Positions 1 to 8,163 of a stretch of 64,000 nucleotides of DNA are shown one piece after another. The notes under the pieces are model-generated. The model did no database searches and was not told the origin of the DNA. It saw only the letters and a program-made list of their open reading frames with translations. Origin of the DNA: Halopseudomonas litoralis (lineage in GTDB: Bacteria; Pseudomonadota; Gammaproteobacteria; Pseudomonadales; Pseudomonadaceae); NCBI RefSeq assembly GCF_900105005.1, contig NZ_LT629748.1, positions 3,844,001 through 3,908,000 on the forward strand, written 5' to 3'. The position numbers were made by a program, and so were the translations under genes. Position 1 is the first letter of the stretch. Every line of letters begins with the position of its first letter.

Positions 1-1168
1 CTTCGGCATGCTGTCGGACCGTATCGGCCGCAAGCCGGTGATCATCGGTGGTCTGCTGCTGTTTGCCCTGGGCGGCCTGTTGGCAGCCCAGGCTGACAGT
101 ATCGTCGGTGTCATTGCCGGGCGTGTGTTGCAAGGCGCAGGCGCCATCGCCGCAGCGATCATGGCGCTGGTCGCCGATCTGACCCGGGACCAGCACCGTA
201 CCAAGGCCATGGCGATGATCGGCATGAGTATTGGTCTGTCATTTGCCGTGGCCATGGTCGTCGGGCCGCTGATCGCCGGGGCAGCAGGCCTGCCGGGGGT
301 GTTCTATACGACGGCGGTGCTGGCGCTGGTGGGCATCGCGCTGGTTGCGCTGGTGGTGCCGACGCCAGTGCAGGCGCTGCATCATCGTGACGCCGGGGTG
401 GCCAAGGGCGCTTTTCTGCCGGCACTGCGCAATTTCGATCTGCTGCGCTTGAACTATGGTATCGCCGTTCTACATGCGCTGCTCATGGCCTGTTTCGTGG
501 CCATCCCCCTGGCGCTGCAGGAGCAGGCTGGGCTGCCGCGTGAGAGCCACTGGTGGGTCTACCTGACCGCGCTGCTGCTGTCCTTTGTCGGCATGGTGCC
601 GTTGATCATCTATGCCGAGCGCCAACGCAAGATCAAGCGTGTGGTGCTGAGTGCGATTCTGCTGCTGGCGCTGGTGCAGCCGATGATGTGGCTGAGCATG
701 GATTCGTTACCTTGGCTGGTGGCCGCCATAGTATTGTTTTTTGTTGCTTTCAATGTGCTGGAGGCGACCTTGCCGTCTCTGCTCAGCAAGATTGCACCGG
801 CGGGCAGCAAGGGTACGGCCATGGGCATCTATTCCACCAGCCAGTTCGCCGGCGCGGCCCTCGGTGGTGTGCTGGGTGGCGCGGTTTACGGGAGCTTCGG
901 CCTGATCGGGGTGTTCGTCTGCTGCGCATTGCTGGCGCTGTCCTGGTTCGGAATTGGTGTTACCATGGCCGAGCCTCCGTACGTTACCAGCCTTCGCCTG
1001 GCGTTGGCCCCGACGCTGGTTCGGGATGAGGCGTTGCACCGGAGAATACTGGACGTACCGGGAGTGGCCGAGGCAGTTATCGTGGCTGAGGAAGCAGCCG
1101 CTTACATCAAAGTCGATACACAGGTGCTGGATCGCGAACAACTGGACCGGATCGTCAATCCGGTCTGA
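1..1168 (+). CDS. MFS transporter, 5' end cut by the window
   Basis: This is a major facilitator superfamily permease of the inner membrane, open at the left edge. The first visible codons carry the family's loop 2-3 motif ([10 protein letters not shown]), so only the first two membrane segments or so are missing. About ten hydrophobic segments follow, and the last 60 residues form a soluble tail. The next gene is ssb, an arrangement I recall from other pseudomonads (uvrA-MFS-ssb). The substrate cannot be read from the sequence; drug/H+ antiport is the common annotation for such genes. Confidence 0.85.
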   Translation, partial: FGMLSDRIGRKPVIIGGLLLFALGGLLAAQADSIVGVIAGRVLQGAGAIAAAIMALVADLTRDQHRTKAMAMIGMSIGLSFAVAMVVGPLIAGAAGLPGVFYTTAVLALVGIALVALVVPTPVQALHHRDAGVAKGAFLPALRNFDLLRLNYGIAVLHALLMACFVAIPLALQEQAGLPRESHWWVYLTALLLSFVGMVPLIIYAERQRKIKRVVLSAILLLALVQPMMWLSMDSLPWLVAAIVLFFVAFNVLEATLPSLLSKIAPAGSKGTAMGIYSTSQFAGAALGGVLGGAVYGSFGLIGVFVCCALLALSWFGIGVTMAEPPYVTSLRLALAPTLVRDEALHRRILDVPGVAEAVIVAEEAAAYIKVDTQVLDREQLDRIVNPV

Positions 1169-1196
1169 ATACACCAGACACCCGAGGAGAGTGAGC

Positions 1197-1697
1197 ATGG
1201 CCAGAGGCATCAACAAAGTAATCCTGATCGGTAACGTGGGTGGGGACCCGGAAGTACGCTACATGCCTAACGGCAATGCGGTGTCCAACGTCACCCTGGC
1301 GACGACCGACAGCTGGAAGGATAAGCAGTCCGGTCAGCAGCAAGAGCGTACCGAGTGGCACCGGGTGGTGTTCTTCGGCCGCCTGGCGGAAATCGTCGGC
1401 GAATACGTGCGCAAGGGCTCCAAGCTGTACATCGAAGGTCGCTTGCAGACCCGCGAATGGGAAAAGGACGGCGTGAAGCGCTACACCACCGAGATCGTGG
1501 TTGATATCGGCGGTCAGATGCAGCTGCTTGACGGCCGCCCCCAGGGCGGCGAAGGCATGGCTCCGCGCCCGCAGCAGTCGCGCCCGGCACCTCAGCGTCA
1601 GGCAGCGCCGCAACAGCAGGCTCAGCAGCCAGCGCAGCAACCTCAGGCGCAGCAGATGCCTGATTACGACAGCTTTGATGATGATATTCCGTTCTGA
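1197..1697 (+). CDS. ssb: Single-stranded DNA-binding protein
   Basis: SSB coats single-stranded DNA in replication, recombination and repair and recruits partner proteins through its C-terminal tip. The 166-residue protein has the N-terminal OB fold ([19 protein letters not shown]) to about residue 110, a Gln/Pro-rich linker and the acidic tip DDDIPF. The ATG at 1197 follows a GAGGAG-type ribosome site and matches the family N-terminus. A longer in-frame extension upstream overlaps the MFS gene and is discarded. A strong terminator follows. Confidence 0.97.
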   Translation: MARGINKVILIGNVGGDPEVRYMPNGNAVSNVTLATTDSWKDKQSGQQQERTEWHRVVFFGRLAEIVGEYVRKGSKLYIEGRLQTREWEKDGVKRYTTEIVVDIGGQMQLLDGRPQGGEGMAPRPQQSRPAPQRQAAPQQQAQQPAQQPQAQQMPDYDSFDDDIPF

Positions 1698-1726
1698 TTC
1701 GGAAGCTGATCTGAATGCTGTGCCCC

Positions 1727-1753
1727 AAAAGCCCCGGATTTTCCGGGGCTTTT
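1727..1753 (+). terminator. Rho-independent terminator of ssb
   Basis: GCCCCGG (1731-1737) pairs with CCGGGGC (1743-1749) around a five-base loop. A-rich and T-rich flanks (AAAA before, TTTT after) would also let it work on the opposite strand. Confidence 0.9.
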
Positions 1754-2052
1754 GCTTTATTCGCCAGCGCTTGCGCCTCTGGAGTACGACGAGGTCTGGG
1801 TTGCCGGGGGTCTGCTCGACGACAGCGTTCAGCAAATACCGCAGTATCAGGCAAGCCACTGACGTAGCGCAGGCGCGCTACACCACCTCGGGGAAAAACC
1901 ACAGTAAATCATGCATATCAGCATCGGAGCGGTTTTCCCTCTTTCCCCTCGCGGAACAAGCGAAGCGGAGAACAATCGTAGGCTGGCCCGAAGGGCGAGC
2001 CCTGCCGGCCAGCCTCTCTAAGATGATGTATCGCTGATGCTTTAAGTCCCAG
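1754..2052. other. Gene-free structured intergenic DNA with a REP-like palindrome
   Basis: No gene with coding signals is visible between the ssb terminator and the pilin terminator. GGCTGGCC (1981-1988) pairs with GGCCAGCC (2007-2014), and the inner arms AGGGC/GCCCT (1992-1996/1999-2003) form a second stem. This is the shape of a REP-type element. Weaker complementarity exists between GGGAAAAACC near 1892 and GGTTTTCCC near 1931. Whether the unit recurs elsewhere cannot be judged from one window. Confidence 0.35.
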
Positions 2053-2088
2053 AAACAACAATCCCCGGCGAGCCGGGGATTGTTGTTT
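2053..2088. terminator. Bidirectional terminator downstream of pilA
   Basis: A perfect hairpin: the A-rich arm ending in ATCCCCGGC pairs with GCCGGGGAT and a T-rich flank, with a two-base loop. It lies about 75 bases after the pilin stop codon, and the A/T flanks suit termination in either direction. Confidence 0.85.
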
Positions 2089-2162
2089 TAGTTTGGAGTA
2101 ATTAGGTCAGAAAATTCTTGTAAAGTGTATGTGCTTGGACCCTTATTGCTCCGAAGTTGATA

Positions 2163-2606
2163 TTATGGTGCGTTACGGCATGCGTTAGGCACATATTTAT
2201 AGTCATCGGCTACGCTCATGCCGCACTCCCAAGCCACGCCACCTGCGGAGTAGGTGGGAGTATAAACCAGGTCGCCGGTACCGCTTCCACCCAACTCGGA
2301 CCAGTCCAGCTCTAAAGTGATTATACCCGCTGCAATTGCAACGCTGGTCAGATAATCACTTGCTGCTGCCATTTCAGTAACATCAACGCCGGAAGCCCCA
2401 TCGCCACAGTTGGCTAATCCACCTTCTGCAACCGCACATTCGCTTACCGCGGTACGTGCGGAAGATGCGAATCCAATTACTTCAGACATTTTGGCGCGAA
2501 CCGTATAGTCCTGATAAGCCGGCAGCGCAATCGCGGCCAAAATACCAATAATCGCCACAACGATCATCAGTTCAATAAGAGTAAAACCCTTCTGCATGGT
2601 TTTCAT
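2163..2606 (-). CDS. pilA: Type IV major pilin (PilA family)
   Basis: Structural subunit of type IV pili (twitching, adhesion, DNA uptake). The 147-residue prepilin has a short leader ending in Gly7, cleavage before Phe8, and the canonical [16 protein letters not shown] helix with the required Glu at mature position 5. A globular head with four cysteines follows (57, 67, 128, 143); Cys128-Cys143 would close the C-terminal D-loop. A perfect sigma-54 site lies upstream. It stands alone: no pilB, pilC, pilD or tRNA gene is adjacent, unlike the usual Pseudomonas pilin locus. An IS5 element has landed about 340 bp upstream of the start. Confidence 0.92.
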   Translation of the reverse strand: MKTMQKGFTLIELMIVVAIIGILAAIALPAYQDYTVRAKMSEVIGFASSARTAVSECAVAEGGLANCGDGASGVDVTEMAAASDYLTSVAIAAGIITLELDWSELGGSGTGDLVYTPTYSAGGVAWECGMSVADDYKYVPNACRNAP

Positions 2607-2677
2607 GCCATTCTCCTTGAATATAAGTCAGGTCCGGTTCGGGACAATCCCTGTACCGTTAAACCTGTCAGAGAAAT

Positions 2678-2693
2678 AGCAAGGGTTGTGCCA
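2678..2693 (-). promoter_or_regulatory. Sigma-54 (RpoN) promoter of pilA
   Basis: Read on the minus strand the site is TGGCAC-N5-TTGCT, an exact match to the -24/-12 consensus. It would place the start of transcription near 2666, about 60 bases before the pilin ATG. Pseudomonas pilA is classically RpoN/PilR dependent. Confidence 0.88.
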
Positions 2694-2775
2694 GCCCTCA
2701 TTTAATACGAGTAAGGGGTGCTGAGTATCTTGTTGGATGCGTGCCCTGGCCCTTATAGAGTCGGGGTTATAGTCA

Positions 2776-2916
2776 TGTCAGGTGTTTTTCGTTACATTCC
2801 TTACCAGTTGCATTGGGTGTCTGCAAAGTTACGGGTTGGCAGGGTGTCATGGTCGCTGGGTATGACATTGATATATATGTCACAGTAAATAGGTGTGACA
2901 CAGTTGAGTGTCACAC
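2776..2916. promoter_or_regulatory. Cluster of TGTCA/TGACA repeats, probable PilR enhancer sites
   Basis: TGTCA occurs at 2776-2780 and 2845-2849. Two inverted pairs follow: TGACA-N10-TGTCA (2863-2882) and GTGTGACA-N8-TGTCACAC (2893-2916). They lie about 110 to 250 bases upstream of the predicted pilA start. PilR of P. aeruginosa is reported to bind repeated (C/G)TGTC elements upstream of pilA, so assignment to PilR is reasonable inference. Part of the cluster could instead control the divergent Sel1 gene. Confidence 0.5.
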
Positions 2917-2940
2917 TCTTGGTTATCCGTTTATAAATAG

Positions 2941-2944
2941 TTAA
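2941..2944. repeat. Target-site duplication TTAA, left copy of the IS5 element
   Basis: TTAA abuts the left inverted repeat. The identical partner is at 4135-4138. Confidence 0.9.
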
Positions 2945-4134
2945 GGAAGGTCTGAAATACCGGCCATATGGGCGGCGATTATGACCTCGGCTCACAAAAA
3001 AAACATTTCAGGAACGATTTCATCGCCCTCAGTCGCGTTTTCAGCGCGTTGCAGCCCCTTTTCGGCCATCCAGGCCGCTGTACCCAGTACTCCGGGCGGA
3101 TTTATCCTGCACTTAACAGCTGTTTTCGGGCCATCCATAGGTTGGCCAGGGCGAACAAGGTATGCAACTGGGCCGTGTTCTTCGCCAGGCCCTTGTAGCG
3201 CACCTTGGTGAATCCGAACTGGCATTTGATCACTCGAAACGGATGCTCGACCTTGGCTCGTGTACTGGCTTTGGCCCGCTCGATTCGGCGCAAGCCTTTC
3301 TCGATCAGCTTGGTTTTGCTCAATGTCTTGAGCTTGCCTGGGCGCATCGCAATCGACCAGACCACCTCCTTGCGCCCTTTGTGTTCATCCCGTTTCTGAA
3401 CGCCGGTATAGCCGGCGTCACCGCATACATGGGTTTCTTCGCCATGCAGAAGCTTGTCTACCTGAGTAACATCGCCCGCATTGGCCGCCGTCCCCACGAG
3501 ACTGTGAACCAGCCCTGACTCAGCATCAACGCCAATGTGGGCCTTCATGCCAAAATAATACTGGTTACCCTTCTTGGTCTGATGCATCTCAGGATCGCGC
3601 TTACCTTCTTTGTTCTTGGTCGAACTGGGTGCATGAATGATGGTTGCATCGACCACGGTGCCGTGGCGCAGCATTAGCCCGTGCTCACCCAGGTAACGAT
3701 TGACCACTTCGAACAACGCCGTGGACAGGCCGTAGCGTTCCAGCAGCCGACGGAAGTTGAGAATAGTGGTTTCATCCGGAATGCGATCAAGTTGAAGGCC
3801 CGCGAAGAGTCGCAAGATGGTGGTTTCATACAGCGCTTCTTCCATCGCTGGATCGCTGTACCCAAACCAGTTCTGCATCAGATGAACTCGCAGCATCGCG
3901 TCGAGCGGGTAAGCAGGTCGACCACCTTCGCCCTTGGGATAGTGCGGCTCGATCAGCGCCAGCAATGGCTTCCAGGGAACCACTTGATCCATTTCCAGCA
4001 GAAAGCGCTCACGGCGGGTCTGCTTACGTTTACCAGCGTATTCGGCGTCTGCAAAGCTCATCTGTTTCATGCGGTGGTCTCGAAAATGGCGCTGACGCAT
4101 TTTACCTTTTCAGGAAGTCTTTTTCAGACCTTCC
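2945..4134 (-). mobile_element. Complete IS5-family insertion sequence, 1190 bp
   Basis: The ends are 13-bp perfect inverted repeats (GGAAGGTCTGAAA at 2945-2957 and its complement at 4122-4134). They are flanked by a 4-bp direct repeat TTAA (2941-2944 and 4135-4138). IS5-group elements duplicate YTAR targets, and TTAA fits. One transposase gene fills the interior. Intact ends and an intact target duplication imply a recent single transposition. Confidence 0.95.
3102..4100 (-). CDS. IS5-family transposase
   Basis: A DDE transposase of 332 residues, close to the usual IS5-group length. The catalytic residues are visible as D151 (VVDATIIHAPSS), D228 (CGDAGYTG) and E285 (in the RAKVEHPFRVIK block). 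The signature EMHQTKKGNQ precedes the conserved AHIGVDAESG segment. Met11 or Met14 are alternative starts, since homologs often begin near MSFADAEY. The frame is uninterrupted, so the enzyme is probably active. Confidence 0.95.
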   Translation of the reverse strand: MRQRHFRDHRMKQMSFADAEYAGKRKQTRRERFLLEMDQVVPWKPLLALIEPHYPKGEGGRPAYPLDAMLRVHLMQNWFGYSDPAMEEALYETTILRLFAGLQLDRIPDETTILNFRRLLERYGLSTALFEVVNRYLGEHGLMLRHGTVVDATIIHAPSSTKNKEGKRDPEMHQTKKGNQYYFGMKAHIGVDAESGLVHSLVGTAANAGDVTQVDKLLHGEETHVCGDAGYTGVQKRDEHKGRKEVVWSIAMRPGKLKTLSKTKLIEKGLRRIERAKASTRAKVEHPFRVIKCQFGFTKVRYKGLAKNTAQLHTLFALANLWMARKQLLSAG

Positions 4135-4138
4135 TTAA
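4135..4138. repeat. Target-site duplication TTAA, right copy of the IS5 element
   Basis: TTAA abuts the right inverted repeat, and the Sel1 gene's ribosome site begins immediately after it. Confidence 0.9.
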
Positions 4139-4151
4139 TGGAGAAACGATA

Positions 4152-4630
4152 GTGAATGAACTGGTCAGCGTGGACACTGCCGCTGCTGTGACGGGTGTCA
4201 GTAAACGTACCTTGTGGCGCTGGCTGGGTAGTGGCAGTGTGCAGCGTCAGGGTATGGATGAGCGGGGAAGGGTGATGGTGGCCTTTGCAGATATTGCCCC
4301 GCGGCTCTGTGTGACGCTTTCTTCGTTTTCTGGGGGGGGGCTGCGGATGGGTTGGCGCTGCTCCTGGCGGCGGACAGCGGCGATAGCGAGGCGCAATGTG
4401 ATCTGGCATTGGTGTTTCTTGAGCAGGATCGTGCTGATCTGGCCGCGTACTGGTTCAATCTGGCTGCGCAGCAGGAGCACGCCGATGCCATGCATTATCT
4501 GAGTGGGCTGTACCAGCAGGGTAATGGGGTTGAACGGTGTGAAAGCACTGCGATGCTGTGGCGCGTAAAGGCTGCCGGTGCTGGGCATGCGATTGCGCAG
4601 GCGCAGATGGCGGCGATTACCAATAGTTGA
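4152..4630 (+). pseudogene. HTH plus Sel1-repeat protein, frameshifted at a G9 tract and separated from its promoter by the IS
   Basis: The reading starts at GTG 4152, about nine bases after GGAG. It encodes an N-terminal excisionase/MerR-like helix-turn-helix (SVDTAAAVTGVSKRTLWRWL). It runs into nine consecutive G residues (4332-4340), after which this frame degenerates. The frame one base back continues as about two Sel1-like repeats (ALLLAADSGDSEAQCDLALV) to a stop at 4630. One extra G would join the halves. The IS5 insertion lies 14 bases upstream and cuts the gene off from its likely promoter. The tract may be a true mutation, a slippage switch or a sequencing error. Confidence 0.7.
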
Positions 4631-4833
4631 GCAGTTGGAGTGAAGGGCTTGAGTCACTTGCCGTGAGAAACCATAGAGGTACATTCTTGGCGCGTGTGCC
4701 ACCAGCAATGCTCGCCCATCAGCCACGCTGATGCGACCGGCACCCGGTTGCCCGGGATGACGCATTGCCGCTAGCATCAGGGTTTATCGGGCCGTGATTG
4801 CCTGACTACCCGGAACAACAAGTGGAACCCTGC

Positions 4834-5511
4834 ATGTCTGAGATCTATTTTGTACGCCACGGCCAGGCTTCATTCGGCTCCAGCAACTATGATCAGCTGT
4901 CGGAGCTGGGGCATGAACAGGCTCGTCTGCTGGGCGAATATTTTCGCGAACGGGACATGCTGTTCGATCACATCATCACCGGTGACATGGTTCGCCATCG
5001 CGAAACCGCCGAAGGCATCTGCGCCGGAATGGGGTTGAATGAGCAGGGTTTCGAGGTCTATCCGGAGCTGAATGAGTTCGACTTCCACTCGGTGCTGCGT
5101 GCCTATATCACCCAGTTCCCCGAACATGCACTGCCGGAAAAACCGGTGCCGCTGGATTTCTTTCGGCGCTTGAAGCAGGGCATTCTGCTGTGGTCGGCGG
5201 GCGAGCTGGAAGGGGAGCTGCCGGAAACCTGGGCCAGCTTCGAGCAGCGTCTGGCGGCCTTTCGTGAAGGCGTGCAGCAGCGCCATGCCGGCCAGCGGCT
5301 GCTGGTGGTCAGCTCCGGCGGAGCCATTGCCATGCTGGTGCGCCAATTGTTGCAAGCGCCCGAGTCGACCATGGTCGATCTCAATCTGCAGACCCGCAAC
5401 ACCGCGGTGACTCACTGCCGGTTCAACAATCACAGTATGCGTTTGAGCAGTTTCAACAATATCTCGCATCTGGATCGACCCGGCCGCGAGTCGATGATCA
5501 CCTATACCTGA
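4834..5511 (+). CDS. Histidine phosphatase family protein (phosphoglycerate mutase-like)
   Basis: A 225-residue member of the branch-1 histidine phosphatases. The catalytic motif VRHGQASF is at the N-terminus, an RHRETAEG-like segment follows near residue 50, and the second catalytic His region is replaced by the SSGGAIAML stretch. Start ATG 4834 puts the RHG motif at the normal distance from the N-terminus; an in-frame extension to 4798 has no family support. Substrate unknown. It lies upstream of an SDR gene in the same direction. Confidence 0.85.
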   Translation: MSEIYFVRHGQASFGSSNYDQLSELGHEQARLLGEYFRERDMLFDHIITGDMVRHRETAEGICAGMGLNEQGFEVYPELNEFDFHSVLRAYITQFPEHALPEKPVPLDFFRRLKQGILLWSAGELEGELPETWASFEQRLAAFREGVQQRHAGQRLLVVSSGGAIAMLVRQLLQAPESTMVDLNLQTRNTAVTHCRFNNHSMRLSSFNNISHLDRPGRESMITYT

Positions 5512-5584
5512 CATACGCACTGATGACGTGAACCGCCGAACGTTGCACAATGCAACACATCAACAGTTTTGACGGGTTATGTGA

Positions 5585-6478
5585 ATGCGAATGCGGGTAT
5601 TGCTGCTCGGAGGGGAAAACAGGCTGGGGCAGGCGTTGCTGGCGCAGGCCGCGGCGGAGTTCATTCAGCTGGAAGCGGTTGAGCGCCCCGAGCAGGGCTG
5701 GCAACCGGAGATGGCGGATGACCTGCTGGCCGGTGCCAAGCCGGATCTGGTGCTGAATCTGGCGTTCTACCGCGAGCAGTTTCAATTGGGCCTGGAAGAT
5801 ACCGCCGCATTGCAGGCTCAGCAGCAGTTTGACGAGCGACTGATTCAAGGGTGTGCGAGCAAAAGCGTGACGCTGATGATGCTCTCCAGTGCCCGCGTGT
5901 TCGATGGCAGCAAGACGTCCTCGCATACCGAGAAGGATGCGCCGCAGCCCATCGGTGCGCTGGGCCGGTTGCAGGCGCAGCTGGAAGACAGTCTGCGTAC
6001 GCAGTGTCCGAAACATATCATTCTGCGTTTCAGTTGGTTGCTGGATACCGCGCCGGAAGGGCCGTTCGGGCAACTGATAGCCGGGTTGAAAGGGCCATCT
6101 CCGCTGATGTTGCCTGAGGAATGGCGGGGCAATCCGACCCCGGTCACCGATGCGGCGCGGATAATACTGTCAGTGCTCAAGCAGCTGGATTGTGCTGCCT
6201 CGGTATATGGTACCTATCATTACGGCAGCAGCGAGGTGACTACCTGGATCGGCTTTGCCCAGTATGTGATGCAGGAGCTGATCGGACGCGGCCTGCTGAC
6301 GGGTGATATCGCCATCCAGCCGGTCCCTTTCAACAGTCGACCCGAGTTACGCGGCAGACCGCAGAATGCAGCTGTACTGGGGCGTAAGCTGATGCTGGTA
6401 TTTGGTATCAAGCCGCGGACCTGGCGTAGCCAGTTGCCGGCTTTGTTGGATGAGCTGGAAGCTGAGTTATATAAATGA
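5585..6478 (+). CDS. RmlD-like SDR, sugar nucleotide-binding protein
   Basis: 297 residues of the extended short-chain dehydrogenase fold related to dTDP-4-dehydrorhamnose reductase. The N-terminus has a Rossmann start (MRVLLLGGENRLG), with an SSARVFDG active-site-like segment near residue 105. The typical YxxxK pair is not obvious, so catalysis is uncertain. PAO1 carries, from memory, an epimerase-like gene (PA4068) next to oprG, matching this arrangement. ATG 5591 is an alternative start. Confidence 0.75.
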   Translation: MRMRVLLLGGENRLGQALLAQAAAEFIQLEAVERPEQGWQPEMADDLLAGAKPDLVLNLAFYREQFQLGLEDTAALQAQQQFDERLIQGCASKSVTLMMLSSARVFDGSKTSSHTEKDAPQPIGALGRLQAQLEDSLRTQCPKHIILRFSWLLDTAPEGPFGQLIAGLKGPSPLMLPEEWRGNPTPVTDAARIILSVLKQLDCAASVYGTYHYGSSEVTTWIGFAQYVMQELIGRGLLTGDIAIQPVPFNSRPELRGRPQNAAVLGRKLMLVFGIKPRTWRSQLPALLDELEAELYK

Positions 6479-6503
6479 AAAACGGCCGCATCGGCCGTTT
6501 TTC
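6477..6503. terminator. Bidirectional terminator between the SDR gene and oprG
   Basis: GAAAAACGGCCG (6477-6488) pairs perfectly with CGGCCGTTTTTC (6492-6503) around the loop CAT. It overlaps the SDR stop codon and serves both convergent genes. Confidence 0.92.
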
Positions 6504-6517
6504 ATTGCGGGCGGGCT

Positions 6518-7201
6518 TTAGAATTTATAGCCCAGACCGACCATGTAGACGAAGGGGTCGACGTCAACATCTACCTTGACTCGGTCGCCATTCAAGCTGG
6601 TCTTGCCGGTGGTGTCGATATCGATGTAACGCACCTGGGCGTTGACCATCCATCTTTCGTCGAGCATGTAGTCAGCACCGACCTGCAGTGCCAGGCCCCA
6701 GGAGTCGTCCAGATCCAGGCCGCTGAAACCATTTTCTTTTCGCTTACTGCTCAGGCCTTCATCAAAGAAAGTGGTGTAGTTGATACCTGCACCCACGTAA
6801 GGCTGGAAGGCGGACTGGTTGTTCAGTGGATAGTAAACCACGCTCAGGGTAGGCGGCAGATGCTTGATGTCGCCCAGCTTTCCATCCAGACCGCCGCCTA
6901 AGCCTTTCAGGTCCACGTCATGGCTGAATGGGGTGGCTGCGAGCAATTCGATACCGACTTTCTCAGTCAGCATATAAGCGAAGTTCAGACCGAGCTGGGT
7001 ATCGCTGTCCAAGGTGGCCTTACCGCCAAGATTACCTAAGGTGTTGTGCTTTACACCCGAGCTATCCTCACGCGGATCAACAGTAATCGCACCTGCGCGC
7101 ACGATGATGTCGCCAGCCTGATGTGCTTGAGCGATGGAAGCAGCCAGCAGGGCAGGGGCGAGCAGCAGGCCGAGAGCAAACTTTGATGCAGTGCGCGACA
7201 T
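6518..7201 (-). CDS. oprG: OmpW/OprG-family outer membrane protein
   Basis: An eight-stranded outer membrane beta-barrel of 227 residues with a signal peptide cleaved after about residue 26 (AQA/HQAG). The mature start (GDIIVRAGAITVDPRED) and the terminal aromatic (YMVGLGYKF) are typical. OprG/OmpW proteins pass small hydrophobic molecules or amino acids and respond to oxygen and iron. Genome context matches PAO1 PA4067. A near-consensus Anr/FNR box precedes the gene. Confidence 0.9.
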   Translation of the reverse strand: MSRTASKFALGLLLAPALLAASIAQAHQAGDIIVRAGAITVDPREDSSGVKHNTLGNLGGKATLDSDTQLGLNFAYMLTEKVGIELLAATPFSHDVDLKGLGGGLDGKLGDIKHLPPTLSVVYYPLNNQSAFQPYVGAGINYTTFFDEGLSSKRKENGFSGLDLDDSWGLALQVGADYMLDERWMVNAQVRYIDIDTTGKTSLNGDRVKVDVDVDPFVYMVGLGYKF

Positions 7202-7262
7202 TGAGATGTCTCCTTGGGTGTCTGGTATGGGTCTACTCTAGGCATCCCGAACGCATCGTTTA

Positions 7263-7276
7263 TTGATCTGGAGCAA
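7263..7276 (-). promoter_or_regulatory. Candidate Anr/FNR box upstream of oprG
   Basis: TTGAT-CTGG-AGCAA differs by one base from TTGAT-N4-ATCAA and is centred about 69 bases before the oprG ATG. OprG in P. aeruginosa is reported to be Anr controlled, so the location makes sense. Confidence 0.45.
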
Positions 7277-7395
7277 TTGTTTGCCTTGTGTGCTTGCGAC
7301 AGGATGACGCGGTTGAATTCTGTGAGCGGGAAGATGATAATGCTTCTCTTTTGTGGCGAGGCTATCGAGTCTCATCATGACCCTGGAGGAACTGG

Positions 7396-8163
7396 ATGAG
7401 AGCGGTTTGGATATTCTTGATGGCCGGGTTGCTGCCGACCATGGTGCTGGCGCAGGGCGCAGGAGAGCGCGCATTGGCCGAAGGCGAGGCCATGATGACC
7501 GACGCCCAACGCTCACAGCAGCGTATCGATCAACTGGACGACGCTACGCGCGACGCCCTGAGCCGCTACCGCCAGGCGATCCAGCAGAAGGATCAACTTG
7601 CCGAATACAACCAGCAGTTGAGCAAGATGGTCGATTCCCAGCGCAGCGAGCTGGAAGACCTGCAGGCGCAGCTGGCAACCATCGAGGAAACCCAGGCCGA
7701 AGTAGTGCCCATGCTGCAGCGCATGGTCAGGTCGCTGGAGCAGTTCATCGAGCTGGATCTGCCGTTTCTGGAGGATGAGCGAGCCGATCGGCTGGCGCAG
7801 CTCCAGGCGTTGATGATCCGTCCGGAAGTGACCGTTGCAGAAAAGTATCGCCGGGTGCTCGAGGCCTATCAGATCGAAAGCGATTATGGCCGCACCCTGG
7901 AAGCCTGGCGCGGCGCCCTGGACATTGATGGCAACCAGCGAGTGGTGGAGTTTCTGCGGTTGGGTCGGCTGGTGCTGTTCTACCAGAGCCTGGACGGTCA
8001 CATGCAGGGTTACTGGAATGCCGAAGCGCGGGAATGGCAGACATTGCCAGCCGGTTATCACCGCACGCTGGCGCAGGGGCTGAAAATCGCCCGCCAACAG
8101 CAGACCCCAGTGATGCTACGTCTGCCTTTGCCGCCGGTCAGTGAACAGGGAGCTGCACAATGA
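7396..8163 (+). CDS. DUF3450 periplasmic coiled-coil protein, first gene of the TonB2-type operon
   Basis: 255 residues with a signal peptide (cleavage near VLA/QGAG), then a long charged coiled coil (about residues 30-120) and a small C-terminal domain. It starts at ATG 7396 behind GGAGGA and overlaps the next gene by four bases. In Vibrio the same family precedes ttpC-exbB2-exbD2-tonB2. A structural role in the periplasmic part of the energiser is inferred; no biochemical function is established. Confidence 0.85.
   Translation: MRAVWIFLMAGLLPTMVLAQGAGERALAEGEAMMTDAQRSQQRIDQLDDATRDALSRYRQAIQQKDQLAEYNQQLSKMVDSQRSELEDLQAQLATIEETQAEVVPMLQRMVRSLEQFIELDLPFLEDERADRLAQLQALMIRPEVTVAEKYRRVLEAYQIESDYGRTLEAWRGALDIDGNQRVVEFLRLGRLVLFYQSLDGHMQGYWNAEAREWQTLPAGYHRTLAQGLKIARQQQTPVMLRLPLPPVSEQGAAQ

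Larger units (their letters stand above)
2607..2944. other. pilA upstream region, no gene
   Basis: No credible coding sequence is present. It holds the sigma-54 site, the TGTCA repeats and, at 2932-2937, a TATAAA that could be the -10 of the rightward Sel1 gene. The IS5 element starts a few bases after that hexamer. Confidence 0.6.
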
